This document shows positions 35,503 to 47,430 of a DNA stretch of 64,000 bases, in pieces. The stretch comes from Podospora bellae-mahoneyi. Its lineage: Eukaryota > Ascomycota > Sordariomycetes > Sordariales > Podosporaceae. Position numbers and translations under genes: made by a program. Each line of letters begins with the position of its first letter. The stretch's first letter is position 1. The stretch covers positions 2,046,001-2,110,000 of the forward strand of contig NC_085886.1 in the NCBI RefSeq assembly GCF_035222275.1. The letters run 5' to 3'. The notes under the pieces were generated by a model, which was not told the DNA's origin, ran no database searches, and was given only the letters and a program-made list of their open reading frames with translations.

Positions 35503-36330
35503 TTTGAAGGGTGAATGAGATGGGGAGAAGGTGAGGTTTAAATGAAATGCGAGGTGTGATGAGAGGTTGATCTAAAGGGTGGGATTGCAGATGATGACTT
35601 CGGAATTGAGGTCCGTGGGCTCGGACTCGTCGTCTTCTCGAAGGAGAGATGACTTATGATAGCTCACTAAATTAAGGGTATGAGACCGAGATATTGTCTT
35701 ACACCGTTGAGAAAGACGTCGTTGTTCAGGGGCGCGGATCAGAGTGACTTTTATGGTTCTGCAGTCTGGCACCGTGTTCCCACAGGCCCTCTGTGGGGTT
35801 GCAGCTGTCCAAGAACTCCTTCCTGCAAGCCCATTTTCCAGGCTTACCTCAGTAGGAAGGTACAAAGAGGATGGATGGTAAATGATAGGGAGAGGGCATG
35901 ATGATAGAATGGAACTGGATTGAATCTTCTTAACAGATAAACTACTTCTATCCGGCCTGTGTCTAACGGTTTTGATATCACTCAAAAAGCATGAACCCAG
36001 TGCCGTGGTGAAGCCTCACAGTGAGATCAAGCTCACAGGTGGAGAGCTCTCATGGTGAGGGTACCGCTGAACAAGCAACTGAAAGTGGATCTTGAAACCA
36101 GTGGAGCTCCCGGGGCTGCTGCGGGAAAGGTGGGGCGAACCCAGCCTGCAGGTTCGCTCGGTCGGTGAAGCAGCAAGAGCCAGCAGAAAAAATTCTGCCG
36201 CTTTTGAACCTTCCAAAAGTTCAACACCCAGCCAAAAGGCAGGGCACCCCACATTTGTTGGTAGCAGGTGATTTACAGTTGCTCCTGGATTTTGCCAGCA
36301 ATCACTTTTCCTTCACACAGCTCAGTCACA
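35503..36330. promoter_or_regulatory. Divergent promoter region TSC10/SAS10
   Basis: An 828-nt interval holding the leaders of two divergent housekeeping genes. No RNA gene and no clear factor site is visible. Confidence 0.5.
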
Positions 36331-38309
36331 ATGGCCAAGAAAAGAAGAGTCTCCCGCAAGGCGGAACCGGCCGGCCCCCGCGATGTCGACGCCAAAGACG
36401 CCAGTTTGACCATCAAGACGTACCGAGATGTCGCCGACTCTGGGGATGAGTACTGGGCTGAGAAGGACCAGATCATGCTGGACAGCGAGGACGAACAACC
36501 GCGCTCGAAGCGCCTCAAGAAGGAGGACGACTTTTTAGAGGTTTCCGACGAGGAGGTTTTCCAGCAAGACGATTCTGACGAGAGCGAAGACGAAGCGCCA
36601 GCCAAGAAGGGCAAGGGCAAGAAGGTCATCGAGCAATATTCCGAAGACGAGGAGCAGCAGGAGGGGGAAGAGGAGGGCGATGAGGGTTGGTGGGGAAATA
36701 GCAAGAAGGAATACTATGATGCCGATCAGATCGAGACCGAGGCCGATGCTCTGGTAGGTTCACGGCGCTTTACGGCTGGGCGCGAGTGCAGGGACTGACA
36801 TGTTTGTGTAGGCAGAGGAAGCAGAGGCAAAGCGTCTCCAGGCCAAGAAATTGGCCAAGATGACCGAGGAGGATTTTGCTTTCGACGAGGACGAATGGAT
36901 GGCGCCAAAAGAGGAGGCTGGCAAGGACGAGGTTGTGACGGAGGTTTTGAAAGAGGTGGAAGTAAGTAAGGACATGACACCCGAGGAAAGATACAAGCTG
37001 CTCCAGTCTCGATATCCCGAGTTCGAATACCTGGTGGACGAGTTCGCAGAACTGCAGCCCGTTCTTTCGGAATTACAAAAGGACGCCGTTGGAAAGCCTG
37101 CCAAGTCACTAGAGGTTGTCAAGTCTTGGATTCTGGGGTGCTACGTCGCCTCGCTGGCTAGTTATTTTGCTCTTCTCACATCACCAACAAGGGATGGGAA
37201 CGGTGCTGCGGCAACGCTCAGCCCATCAGAACTCAGAGACCACGAAGTTATGGGGACTTTGATGGAGTGCAGAGAGGCCTGGCTCAAGGTGAAACAGTTC
37301 AGACCAGCCAAGCCTGCCGCCTCAGAAACGGGCATGCTTTCGCCACCAGAAGAGGAGGACGAGGAGATGCTCGACATCGACGAGCCGGCCAAGAAGAGGA
37401 AGTCGAAGCTCTCCAAGGCCGGGATCAGGGCCAAGGAGAAGAAGGAGGCCGACAAGGCGAGAAAAGCCAAGGCGGTCGAGAAGTCTTTGGCTCACCTGTC
37501 CACTCTTCTCGAGAGCGGCAAGAAGGCCGCCAAGGAGGATGCTGCTCGCGCTGCGCCAACAAACGGTGCGGATATAAACGAAGACTATTCCGACTTTGGC
37601 GAGGAGGATGCTTTGGACGAACATACTGCTGCCGACAAGGCCAAGCGCAAGAAGAGCTTGAAGTTCTATACTTCGCAAATCGTACAAAAGGCCAACAAGC
37701 GTGCTGGGGCTGGTCGCGACGCCGGTGGTGATATGGATATTCCTTATCGTGAGCGTTTGGTAAGTCTTTACGTCTGCATATCCTACTTTTCAGTTGGTGG
37801 AACTAACATTATCACAGAGGGATCGCCAAGCACGCCTGAACGCTGAGGCTGAACGCCGCGGCAAGAAGGACAGCAAATTCGGCACCGGCGCTGAGCTGGG
37901 CGGTGACGACAGCGAAGGTGATGAGACCACAGCCAAGCAGGTCCGCGACGACGAGGACGAGTACTACGACATGGTGGCTCAGAAGACACAGCAGAAGAAG
38001 GCCGACAAGGCGGCGCGCTTCGAGGCGCTGGCACAGGCGAAGAAGGACGAGCGCATTGTGGAACAGCAGGAGCTCGGCCCAGATGGCAAGCGCCAGATCA
38101 CATACCAGATCCAGAAGAACAAGGGCTTGACGCCGCACAGGAAGAAGGAGGTGCGCAACCCGCGTGTGAAGAAGAGGATGAAGTACGAGGAGAAGAAGAA
38201 GAAGCTCAAGAGCGTGCGGGCTGTGTACAAGGGCGGCGAGGGCAAGGGTGGCTACCAGGGAGAGTTGTCTGGTATCAAGACGAATATCGTCAAGAGTACC
38301 AAGTTGTAG
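36331..38309 (+). CDS. SAS10: Sas10/Utp3 small-subunit processome protein
   Basis: Exons 36331-36753, 36812-37759 and 37818-38309 give 620 residues; both introns are 58 nt and phase 0. Residues 1-140 are acidic and basic by turns (nucleolar style, with SDSE-type CK2 sites). The Sas10/Utp3 domain begins near residue 197 (PEERYKLLQSRYPEFEYLVD). The C-terminal Sas10 domain (about 545-620) includes NKGLTPHRKKEVRNPRVKKR and ends in IVKSTKL. In yeast the protein belongs to the U3 snoRNA-containing processome and is needed for 18S rRNA maturation. With URB2 it is one of two ribosome-assembly genes in the window. Confidence 0.94.
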
Positions 38310-38487
38310 ATGCATTAATGGCGAATATATGGGCGTTTTGTATCCCAAGGTGGTTTATTTTCCCTGGATTGTTACTGCGTGAGAGCCCAAAATCAAGATG
38401 CTTTTGGGATTCTACATGTGATGAAGATGCGTAAGGCAACATAAGTTGAAAGACAAACACCTTATTCTGTCCAGTAGGAGATCACAA

Positions 38488-38559
38488 GGTTGTATAGTGT
38501 AGCGGTTAGCACCCCAGATTCTGATTCTGGTAACCCCGGTTCGATTCCGGGTACGACCT
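38488..38559 (+). tRNA. tRNA-Gln(CUG)
   Basis: A 72-nt cloverleaf. The acceptor stem GGTTGTA pairs with TACGACC. The anticodon stem is CCAGA/TCTGG with loop TTCTGAT, so the anticodon is CTG and it reads CAG. The T-arm is CCCCGGTTCGATTCCGGGG-like with a perfect B box GGTTCGATTCC. There is no intron. TTTT at 38565-38568 is the Pol III terminator. Confidence 0.96.
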
Positions 38560-38924
38560 CATTCTTTTGCTCTTTAGCATCTCATTCCATGAGAATTATT
38601 GCTCATGAGAATTATTGCTGATAATTTTCTCCATCCATCAGTCACCGTCGATGATTTTCCACATTTCTTTTTGCTCAGTATCCTCCGTCGTCCTCCGCTG
38701 CCTCATGGTGTTAGTGTATTCTTGCTCCCCAAATAGATGTCGTGAGATAAGAATGATGTCTTAAGCCCAAAACCTGGAGCAAATGTCAGTTTCACCGCTT
38801 GGGGTTCTTAAAGTATCCAATCAAGTACTTCATAATAATCCAGGATTCTCGAATCCTTCTCCGTCCAGGAGATGATCGTCCTCACCTTTGTTCAACCGTT
38901 AGTGTTAGATAAAGCTCGGCAAGT

Positions 38925-38934
38925 ATGACGTCAT
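38925..38934. promoter_or_regulatory. CRE palindrome (Atf/CREB-type site)
   Basis: ATGACGTCAT is a perfect cAMP/stress response element, about 620 nt upstream of the start at 39555. In fungi such sites bind Atf1-type bZIP factors under stress MAPK control. That it acts on this gene is inferred. Confidence 0.45.
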
Positions 38935-39554
38935 ATCGAAAGTTCCACCAACGTCATCCCAACGGTCTTCGAAGTACATATCAGCTCCGGACGGCTTAAC
39001 ACTGTACCTTTCACAGAGTCTAATGAATGCATTTCCGACTGCTAGCCCTGAGGAAAAGAGGTACAATCTCGAGCATCTGGTTCAACGAGCGTTGAACAGA
39101 GAGTCCAGATTCATCTTCTTGATGTCCTGTGGAATGCGATGATGGCAAACGCAGGCTCGGCGATGATCAGGTCTTGGCTGGATCTCCTAATGGCACCAGA
39201 GTTCCTTCTCGGTTGCGCCATTGAAAGATCGGAAGAGCATGCCGTTCAGGTGTCTGATAATGTAAAGGAACTGGGTGTGGGACGGACTAGCAAACCAGTT
39301 AGCGTGACTGGCTCCTGGCAACCGCCTACGTCACGTCCCTTCCCGACATGAGGATGCATGTCGGTGCGATGAGGTAGTGCTTTCCATGGGTTTCACCAAC
39401 TCATTCATAGCAGCATATAAACCGTTGGCTTTCATGCTTGGCAGCTCTTTTGTTGTATTCCACAAACTGACCCGAGAGAGAGTCGTGAACCATACCGTCA
39501 CCACCACCAACAACTACAGCACCTCACTCTAGCAAGGATATTTCCACGGCCAGC

Positions 39555-40729
39555 ATGGAGACCATTAGCACTATCAAAGACGCCGCTACCAAGGCTATTT
39601 GGGGCGATCCCGAAGCCCACAAGGAGCCAGTCTCTGGACGCATGGGCAACACCGCTGCTGGCGAGCCATACGATGCCGGCAACATTGAATCAACCTCTAC
39701 TGCTCTCAAGACCACCAATCCCAACCCGGAAGTCGAACCTATCAACACTCCTCTGAAGACAGAGAACACGGACAAGGTTGTCACCAACGCCGAGTTCAAC
39801 AAGAACGCCAACCCCTCAGCTACTAGTGTTGAGCTTCCCCCGGCCACGCCCTCCGAGAAGCCCAGCGCCACGACCACCGCCGTCACAACCAAGGACGATG
39901 CCGATTCCAGCAAACCAGACACCAACCCCGCCGCGGCCCAGCCGTCATCCAATATCCCGGGCGACTCGACCCACGCTCAGAACGACACTCGTGCTCCCAC
40001 TAACCCACTTGCGGTTCACCACTCCGTCGGCGAGACCGGCAAGCCTGATGCAAAGAAGAATGTTGACGACAGCGGTGATGGAGTCGACAAGTCTGACAAC
40101 CCCGTCAAGATCGATGGTCCTGGCCCACGACCCTTGGAGGTGGTAGCCAAGGAGCATGGTGGTGATGCCGGTGCTAAGGCTAGAGATGAGAGGAAGGGAC
40201 AGAGGTCAAGCAGTGTCGACACCCAAGAGGACCACGAAGATGGGACGGGGGAGCTGTATGTTCGTAGCAGTGGGCTGAAGGCTGATGGCGGTGACTTTGA
40301 TGCTGCCGCGCCGGGTGCTGGGAAGGAGGCGGATCGTATGTATTCACAACACCAACCCTTTGTTTGATGTATGCTGACATGATACCAGGTCTTATGGAGG
40401 AAGAGAAGCGCCACCCCCACCACCGTGAGACAACCACGGACAAGCACAGTGATAAGAAGCACCACATCTCTCTGCCCCACCATAAGAAGAAGGACAGCGG
40501 GTATGAGCATGGTGTTGAGGATGGGAAGGCCAAGGAGAGTGTTGCGGAGGACCACACTGGGAATGGGTCTGCTACCACGACCCATGACAAGCATGTTCCT
40601 GAGGAGGAGGTTGTGCACAATTGGGACTTGAAGTCGACGAAGCCGGCGGATTTGGAGCACAAGGAGAAGACGAGCTTGAAGGAGAAGATTAAGCAGAAGT
40701 TGCACCGGGGGTCTGTTGGGTCTAACTAA
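39555..40729 (+). CDS. Hydrophilic disordered (LEA/dehydrin-like) protein
   Basis: Exons 39555-40335 and 40389-40729 give 373 residues; the 53-nt intron has CTGAC and CCAG. The protein has no membrane segment or Cys-rich fold and is dominated by Asp, Lys, Thr, Pro, Gly and His. The N-terminal segment (ATKAIWGDPEAHKEPVSGRM) and the C-terminal basic helix (SLKEKIKQKLHRGS) look conserved, the middle does not. The C-terminal half has clustered His/Lys (HHISLPHHKKK). Such composition and the KEKIKxKLH motif recall dehydrins and fungal stress-induced proteins, so desiccation or stress protection is plausible but unproven. A CRE site lies upstream. Confidence 0.75.
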
Positions 40730-41327
40730 GGTGGTGATGAATGAAGAATGATGCTGCCATGGGATAAGGTTGATGACTTGCGGGCTATGAAGTTATGAGT
40801 ATCTTTATTCTTGTTTTTTTCTCTTTCTGTATCAATATCCCCAGCTATCTGTCTTGGAGTCTTGATCAAATAAAAGAGCATTTCCTTCAAATAAACTCCA
40901 ACGAAGCAAAAGGGCCAGATGGCCGAGCGGTCTAAGGCGCCACGTTAAGGTGAAAATCTTGATATCAACTCCACATTCGCTAGGATGTGAGAAGTTCCGT
41001 GGTCTCGTAAGGGGCGTGAGTTCGAATCTCACTCTGGTCAATGAATTGTCTTTTGCATTATTTGCCATGGGTTTATTTTACTTTATTTTTGGGAGTTGCC
41101 GATAAGATTTTCAAAGGTGTTGATTTTTAATAGTTTTGGTGTAGAAGTCTTGGAGGTGGTGGTGTGCAAATTTGCAGGTATCATGTGTAGTGTTCAGGGG
41201 TGGTATTAACTATCAATGCAACCACAGAGTCGCAGCCGGTGTACCAAAAGAAAACTATATGCCAGGTCATTATCCAAATCCGTCGTTATTCATCATCTTC
41301 GTTTATTTCGTCCCGAGAGATGGGCAA
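40730..41327. other. Intergenic with tRNA-Leu
   Basis: Contains the 3' UTR of the disordered-protein gene, the tRNA-Leu gene, and the 3' region of the SGNH gene. Nothing else is seen. Confidence 0.6.
40913..41040 (+). tRNA. tRNA-Leu(AAG) with intron
   Basis: The acceptor GGCCAGA pairs with TCTGGTC (one G-T wobble) and the discriminator is A. The D-arm is GCC GAGCGGTCTAA GGC as in leucine tRNAs. The anticodon stem is CCACG/CGTGG with loop TTAAGG..C, so the anticodon is AAG at 40947-40949. A 46-nt intron (about 40951-40996) follows position 37. It contains CTT, which can pair with the anticodon as usual in nuclear tRNA introns. A long variable arm and a T-arm GTGAG/CTCAC with TTCGAAT follow; TTTT lies just downstream. 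Confidence 0.94.
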
Positions 41328-42711
41328 TCATAAGTCGGTTTGGTCTTTCAAATATCCATGCTCTTCCCATACTTGAAAGATTTTGTCTCTTATTGCTTCG
41401 TGGCCGGCTGATCTCTGTTTCACATGAGTACTCAAGTCAGCGCTCGACATGAAAGAAATAAATCATCCATATCTTGGAGAGTGTAAGTAGGGAGGTATGG
41501 AGACTGTTACTCACAGGATGAAAAGTCTTGCCGTAATACGTCGGCGTCAACCACATTGAATCCCCCGGTTTTTTTGTTGTTGTTGTTGTTGTTGTTGTTG
41601 TCGTCCACCCCTTCCAAACCCCCTCCCCTTTTTCTATCCCACGCCTATAATGCACCCTCAACCTCAACCCCGGATCTTCCCTCTTCGCCTTGGCCATCAA
41701 GCAAACAGCCTTCTCCCCCCAATCCCCCCTTTCCGCCGCCTCTTCCCAGCAGCGCTCCGGGTCGAGGTAGTAGTATCCCACCCCTTCTTCGTTTTCTTTC
41801 CGCAAAGAAGTATAAACCCTCCCCTCCCCGTCAACATCCCCACCCCCCGGCAAAAAAAACCACGTCTCCCTCCTATCATAATCTGGCTCTTTCGCCACCC
41901 CGGGCTCGCAAAACCGATGCCCATCAAACAGGCTGTCATGATCGACAAAAACGACTTTTTTTCTCTTCCCGCTACCAGAAAAAGAGGCATTCACCTCCTC
42001 TATCACCCCCCTTATCAAATCATTGGCTTTGAGCACCAAATCGTTCATCTTCCCTCTTATGTCCCTCGTCAATTTCGCCGCCGCGGCCGTGTGGGAAACA
42101 TCCCAGATCCCAAACGAAACATCATCACACGCAGTGGTGTTCTCGTTAAAGAACCTCGCGTAGCCAGTGACGGTGATGAAAAAAGACGGGTGCCTCTCCC
42201 AGGGGATCTTATTCAACATCTCCAGCAGGATGAGCCTGATACGCAACCGGAGTTTTTGATCGTTGAGGAGGATGGAGGAGACCGTTTTTAGGGCGGAGTC
42301 GCACGAGGAAGGGGAAAAGGGGCCGTAGAAGCGGAAGATGCATGCGTTGAGGAGGGAGAAGAAGTCGAGGTCGTTGCCGGATATGGACAGGGTTGCAAAG
42401 GTTGGGGAGGTGAGGTTGAAGGCGTCGATTTGGGAGGTGGAGGGGGGGGGGGGGGGGGGAGGAGAGGATGTCATTTGTTGTTGCGCCTGTGCAGGAGAGC
42501 CATTGGTGTTGATGGGAGGTGGTATGTTTTAGGGAGGAGGCGAGGAGGTGGGGATAGGCTCCGAGGCCTTGACGGCAGGGGGGGGAGGGGGAGGGGAGGT
42601 CGGGGCGGGTGCCGATGCCGGCTGAGTAGCTGTCGCCGAGGGAGATGAAGCCTAGGATTGGGGGGGGGTTCTGGTTGTTGTTCTGGTTGTTGTTGTTGTT
42701 GTTGCTGTTGC

Positions 42712-42742
<31 letters not shown>

Positions 42743-42877
42743 GGTGGTGGAGAGGACGTGTTGGTGGTGGTGGTTGTCGGGGGGTTTGAACGGTTCGGAG
42801 AGGGTAAGGGCGGAAGTGAGAGTTAGGAGGAGGAGGAGGAGGAGGAGGAGGAGGATAGAGGTTGGGGTTGTGAGCAT
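41328..42877 (-). CDS. Secreted SGNH/GDSL-type hydrolase, frame broken at an 18-G run
   Basis: Proposed exons are complement(41328-41414, 41515-42877). The last intron (100 nt; GTGAGT, AAACAG) joins FHP to RSAGHEAIRDKIFQVWEE, the expected C-terminus. The product starts with a poly-Leu signal peptide and Thr/Asn-rich repeats. SGNH blocks follow: I GDSYSAG, III SGNDLDF, V FDGHRF. The two halves are in different frames (+1 offset) and meet inside G18 on the plus strand at 42442-42459 (a Pro codon run). With one base fewer in that run the gene would encode about 482 residues. It is either a homopolymer error, a length polymorphism or a recent inactivation; conserved motifs on both sides favour a gene that is or recently was functional. 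Likely an extracellular esterase or lipase. Confidence 0.78.
42442..42459. repeat. Homopolymer G18 inside a coding region
   Basis: Eighteen consecutive G on the plus strand encode the Pro run of the SGNH protein. Reading frames change across it. Confidence 0.9.
42669..42854. repeat. TTG/TGG and AGG trinucleotide tracts in the SGNH gene 5' part
   Basis: TTG/TGG units (42669-42750) encode the Asn/Thr-rich stretch and AGG units (about 42821-42854) the poly-Leu signal peptide, all read on the minus strand. Confidence 0.8.
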
Positions 42878-44590
42878 CGTTGTAGTGTGGTGGTGTTACA
42901 ACAGATCTGAACAGTCAGTTTGATAAGCAATAGGATCATATAAATCTTGCTTCCTTGGAGAAAAGGAAGCAGCCTTTCGTTTCTTATCACACAAGATACC
43001 TAGGTGGTCTACAAGTCCGCCCTCGCACTTTGCTATCCAGCCCTGACCTTCTCATTGTCACAAGAACACGAGGCAGCAGCTCTCAACCACGTGAATCAAG
43101 GACTCACCGAGCTTAAAGCTTGCTGCGCGGCTCAGTCAGTAAGGCTATGAGTACCTTTCTTTCATCAACGTGCCTGCCCTATTGGTTACCAGCTGCTCGA
43201 GCTTCCAGCCCCTCCTAACCCCAACCCCAACCCCAACCCCAACAACGGTAAGCTTTAGACAAAGGGTAGGAAAGTCATCTGGATGGGCTAGGTATCTCTC
43301 CTATTGGCGATTCGGTATATATCATGGATCCATCGCATCACAATAAGGAATTTGACGTTGAAGTGTTTTCTGTTCTTTTCCAAGGAGGCGGGTTGCAGAA
43401 ATAGATCCTATCTAATCACTTGCACACACCAGAGCTAGCTCCTACATATAACCAACCACCAAGACAAGTCCAATCACTAATTCTTGAATCAACCATCAAA
43501 GCAGTTCTAGAACCCTCAACCCCCCTTCTTCGATCAAGATTTGCTCACCCAACTCCTCATCATCCCCTATAAACAAAGATGCCGTCCCTCCCGAATTGGC
43601 CACCCACCCATCAAGATCACCGTTGACCACCAACACCACCACCAACACCACCACCCAATCCTGCATCCCCAACTCCCCCCCTCCCTTCCGCGGGACGCTC
43701 TAGCGCAAACGCAAGTCAATTTATCCTACCGTCTTCTCACCGTCAGCGTCACATCAGCTAAAAACTCGGGATATTTATCCGCGGTAATACGCAAAGTTAC
43801 ATACATCGAAAGCGACTTGCATGGAAGAAAGGATCCCAGCACGGTGGATTTGGTAGTAGTTACTATTTCTGTCTCGGTGTTTCTATCCACGTGGTCCTTG
43901 TATAATTTTAATATAGCCGACCGCGAACAACAATAGAACAGGAGGGGTAGCTAGGTAAGAGGTGGTGGTCATCGGTACCTACCTACCTACCCAGACGTGG
44001 GCAGTCGATTTTTTCAGATTGAGATGATGATGGGAACTAGAATTTTATGAGTCTGAGAAGGGTTGTTCTATCCAACCCCAGAAAGGAAACATCATCTTCA
44101 CCGGGGAGAGTTAGTTGAATGTAAACCGCAGTTGTTGTAAATGCTCTTTTGATTCTCCATGTCACCATCACCACGGAAGAAAAATCCATATCAAAAACAC
44201 ACATGTTTATATGCAAAATCTCGCACTCATGTTTATTCTTTTTAAATTGAGTAGCTTTGTTAATTCTTTCCTTTCACCCATTGTCATCTACCATCATGCA
44301 TATCCATCCACCATTCACCCTTCACCATCCAACCCCCCACCCAATCCATATCCGTCATGATATTCGTCAAATTTGTCTGTGTGCGTCTGTATCTCAAGTA
44401 AAAAAAGCATCCCCACCCAAAAGTCATACTCAGCGGTGATTATACACGATTAATTCCCCCCCCCCCCAAAAAAAACACCAAGAAATTCTTTCCGTAGACA
44501 CCAAGCTTAAAAAACCCCCAAAAGAAGAAGAAAAAAACGCACCAAAAAGTATCAAGGACGGCTCTCCCAAGAATCAAATATTACATCCCC
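42878..44590. other. Intergenic region
   Basis: About 1.7 kb: the SGNH promoter on the left, the MAPKKK 3' UTR on the right. It holds a short CCCCAA tandem (43216-43243). The 131-codon frame near 43541 starts at a non-ATG codon, is His/Pro-rich and has no family match, so I do not call it. Confidence 0.5.
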
Positions 44591-47430
44591 TTACAACGCC
44601 GGCGGCGTTAAAAACGGACTCAACATCAAATCATCCGCACTCGGCCTCTTGTTATGATCAATCTCAAACGTCTGCCCCAAAAACTGCTTCGCCTCCTCGC
44701 TCGCATGCTCCGGGATCGTCGGCGTGGCCTTCGCCCCCCCAATCTTGAAAATGGCCTGCAGCTGCGTGCAATCCGGGAACGGATGCGTCCCCGTAAACAT
44801 TTCAACAACAAGACACCCAAGCGACCAGATATCCGCCTTGCGGGTGTAAGACGTTTGCTTGACCACTTCTGGTGCCATCCAGAACACTGACCCCTGCAGC
44901 GAAGGCCGGTGTTTATTATTGTTGGCCCCGTTGAGAATGTTTGTTGCTTCCAGCTTCTTCGAGATGCCAAAATCCGAGATTTTGATGGTGCCCTTGTTGT
45001 CGACGAGGATGTTGGCGCCCTTGATGTCGCGGTGGATGATGTCCATGTTGTGGAGGTAGGAAAGGCCGTTGAGGATTTGCTTGACGAAGCTGCGGACCAA
45101 GGGCTCGGGGAGGGCGCCGTACGAGTTAAGCATGGTTTGGACTGAGCCGCCGGGGACGTATTCGAGGAAAATGTTGAGGTATTCGGCTGATGATCCACAG
45201 CCGAGGTATTGCACAATGTTGGGGTGCCGGAGGTCGCGGAGGAGACTGATTTCACGCTTGAGCGCCTCGATCATGCTCTTCTTTCGGGCGTCGCTCTGGC
45301 TGTTGGCGCCGGGCGATGGGGTCTCGACTTGCTTTACGGCGAGAAGCTCGCCAGTGACGGCGTGGAGGGCGAGGTAGACGCAACCAAAAGACCCCTGACC
45401 AATGAGCGCACCCTTCATCCACTTGCTGTCATCCCAGGAGTCGCCAGCGAGGAAGCTCTGAAGCTCTTCATCGGCATCCTCTCCGTCGTCGGTGAGGGCC
45501 TGGTTGACTTCTTGGAGAGAACCGCCAGATCCGACGGTGCTGTCGCCGTCAAAGTAGCTGTGTCGGACTACGTTTCCATCTGGGTCGGTGATGCTGACGG
45601 CAGCAGTACCGGCATCTGAGCTGCTATCCGCAAAAGACACATAAGACTTGCGGTTCGGTTCGATAGGTGATGACTCTTCCTGTAGAGTGTCGAGAACGGA
45701 GGAGGCGACCGAGTCCCGGTACCCATGGTTGAGGCGGCCCAGCTGGTTTCCAGGACGGACCCTGGCGACTTGGTTGGAAGCAGTGAGCCAACTGTCGGCA
45801 ATGGTAGGAATAGGAGGTGCGTCCTGAATGCTGGACGCAAAGCTCAGGGTGCTGGCAACACTGAGGCGGTGGTTCACCCTGCTAAGGCGCTGCGACCTAC
45901 GCATGGACATGCGGGCTGTCCTGTCGATAGCCTCTCTGGAGTGGTCAGGGAAATAGCTGGTAAGATCCGACGCGATCAACTCGCTGGGCGGTCTTAGCCC
46001 GCCAAACTGCCGAAGAACCTTGCGGCTGCGGGGCATTCGTGGTGTCTCAGCGGGTGCCGGCCGCTCCAAGTCTCTGGCGGTGTTGTACACATTTCTTTCT
46101 CGGTCTTGATGGTCCTGATAAGACACAGGTGAAAGGGGCGGCTGCTGAATAGTTTCCCACGATTCACCCAAGACCTTTTGTGCCTTTAGTTGACTTCGCT
46201 TGTCCATAGTCTCCATGGAGCGATTGTGGTTTTGTTGCGCCTCCTCCATGGCAATCGCAGCTGCTCTTTCTAATTCGGCGAATCCTGGCTCCCCGGCAGG
46301 AACACGTCGTAGGATGAGGCGATTTCGTTCTGGTCGGGTGTGGTCTTTGATCACCCTCCAGAGTTCAGTATCTCCAAGGCGACGGCACTTATGTGGGTCA
46401 TCACCACCGACCAAGACCCAGAAGCAGTAGTTTCTCTCATGATCCTCCCGTAAAGCGAACTTGCGCAATGTGACGCGCATGACTTCCTCGCAGGTGTTGC
46501 AGTCGGCGATCTTAACAACCTTGGTGACACCACCTGTCGAGATAACCCGGATCACATCCTGTCCAGGGGGCAAAGCGGCCATTAGTGATGAGCCATCCGA
46601 CTGAGTTCTGGTGTGGCTTGCCATCAGACGGCCTGTGTGTGGTGGCTCGGGCGGAGACATGGGGAAGATGGCCGTCGCAGGAGTTGGTTGACTGTATGCT
46701 GTGTGAGGTGGTTGAGGATATCTCTGCTGCTGTTGGCGGGCGCTTCTGAAGCCACCGGAAGACTGAGGAGAGGTAGGCCTTGAGGGGTTTTGGTTGTCAA
46801 CACCGGGAACAGCAGCTGGGAAATCGAATTGGCGCGAGTACCTCTTATTGCTCGCTGGCATCCCGCGACCACTGGCACCAGTATTTGGTTGGTGCCGTGG
46901 TGATTGTGAGGAGGGCGCATATTGGACATCAAGCCCCGCAAAGGAATCCTACTCGACCTGTTAGCCCAACGGTCGTCCCTTGGCCATACATACTGTTTGT
47001 CACCTACCCTGTTGCGCCTCTTTTGGTTGGCGTATGTCTTGGTCCGCAACTTCTTGATGCTCAGGAACAAGCGCACACGATCGCCCACCTTGTCAATGCC
47101 CATCTCCTTCAGCACCTCCTTATCCATCTCCAACAAGTTGTCTCCATTGATGTGATTCCTGCGGAAGATCTTTTCGTATTCGCCACACTTGACGCTCCGC
47201 AGGTACTCGCAAACCCTATCTTCATCCCAATTCTTGACCGAGTCCGGACCGTCGACGTCAGAAAACTCCGACTCGGTCGGGCTTTGGTAATTTTGGGTGG
47301 CCATCTGAACGGCGGGCGCGCGTCTCGAGGAGGGGTAGGCAGAGGCGGTCTGGGGCGTGTTCACCATCATGGCCGACGGCTGCGAGCCCAGCGAAGCCGG
47401 AAATGTCGACTTGGAAGCCAACATTGCCAT
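44591..47430 (-). CDS. STE11: STE11-type MAP kinase kinase kinase (NRC-1 orthologue)
   Basis: The coding sequence is complement(44591-46948, 47008-47430), 926 residues; the 59-nt intron has GCTAACA and GAGTAG, phase 0. A SAM domain lies at about 64-132 (WDEDRVCEYLRSVKCGEYEK). A Ras-association-like domain lies at about 270-362 (VIRVISTGGVTKVVKI). The protein kinase domain at 651-922 has GQGSFGCVYL, the VAIK-type Lys in LLAVKQV, HRDIKGANI, DFGISKK and APEVV. SAM plus RA plus C-terminal kinase is the Ste11/Nrc-1 layout. The SAM binds the Ste50 adaptor and the kinase activates Ste7/MEK-2 and then Fus3/MAK-2. The pathway controls hyphal fusion, mating and, in Podospora and Neurospora, fruiting-body development. 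Confidence 0.96.

Larger units (their letters stand above)
38310..39554. other. Intergenic with tRNA and stress-gene promoter
   Basis: This holds the SAS10 3' UTR, the tRNA-Gln gene and the upstream region of the gene at 39555, with a CRE palindrome at 38925-38934. A 16-nt direct repeat (CATGAGAATTATTGCT, two tandem copies) lies just after the tRNA at about 38587-38620. Confidence 0.6.

Noticed and set aside
42209-42474. Two overlapping separate genes at the SGNH locus
   Set aside because: SGNH block I lies only in one frame and blocks III and V only in the other, so they are parts of one gene, not two.
43216-43243. CCCCAA tandem resembling a telomere repeat
   Set aside because: Filamentous ascomycetes use TTAGGG; only a few units are present and genes lie on both sides, so it is a simple repeat.
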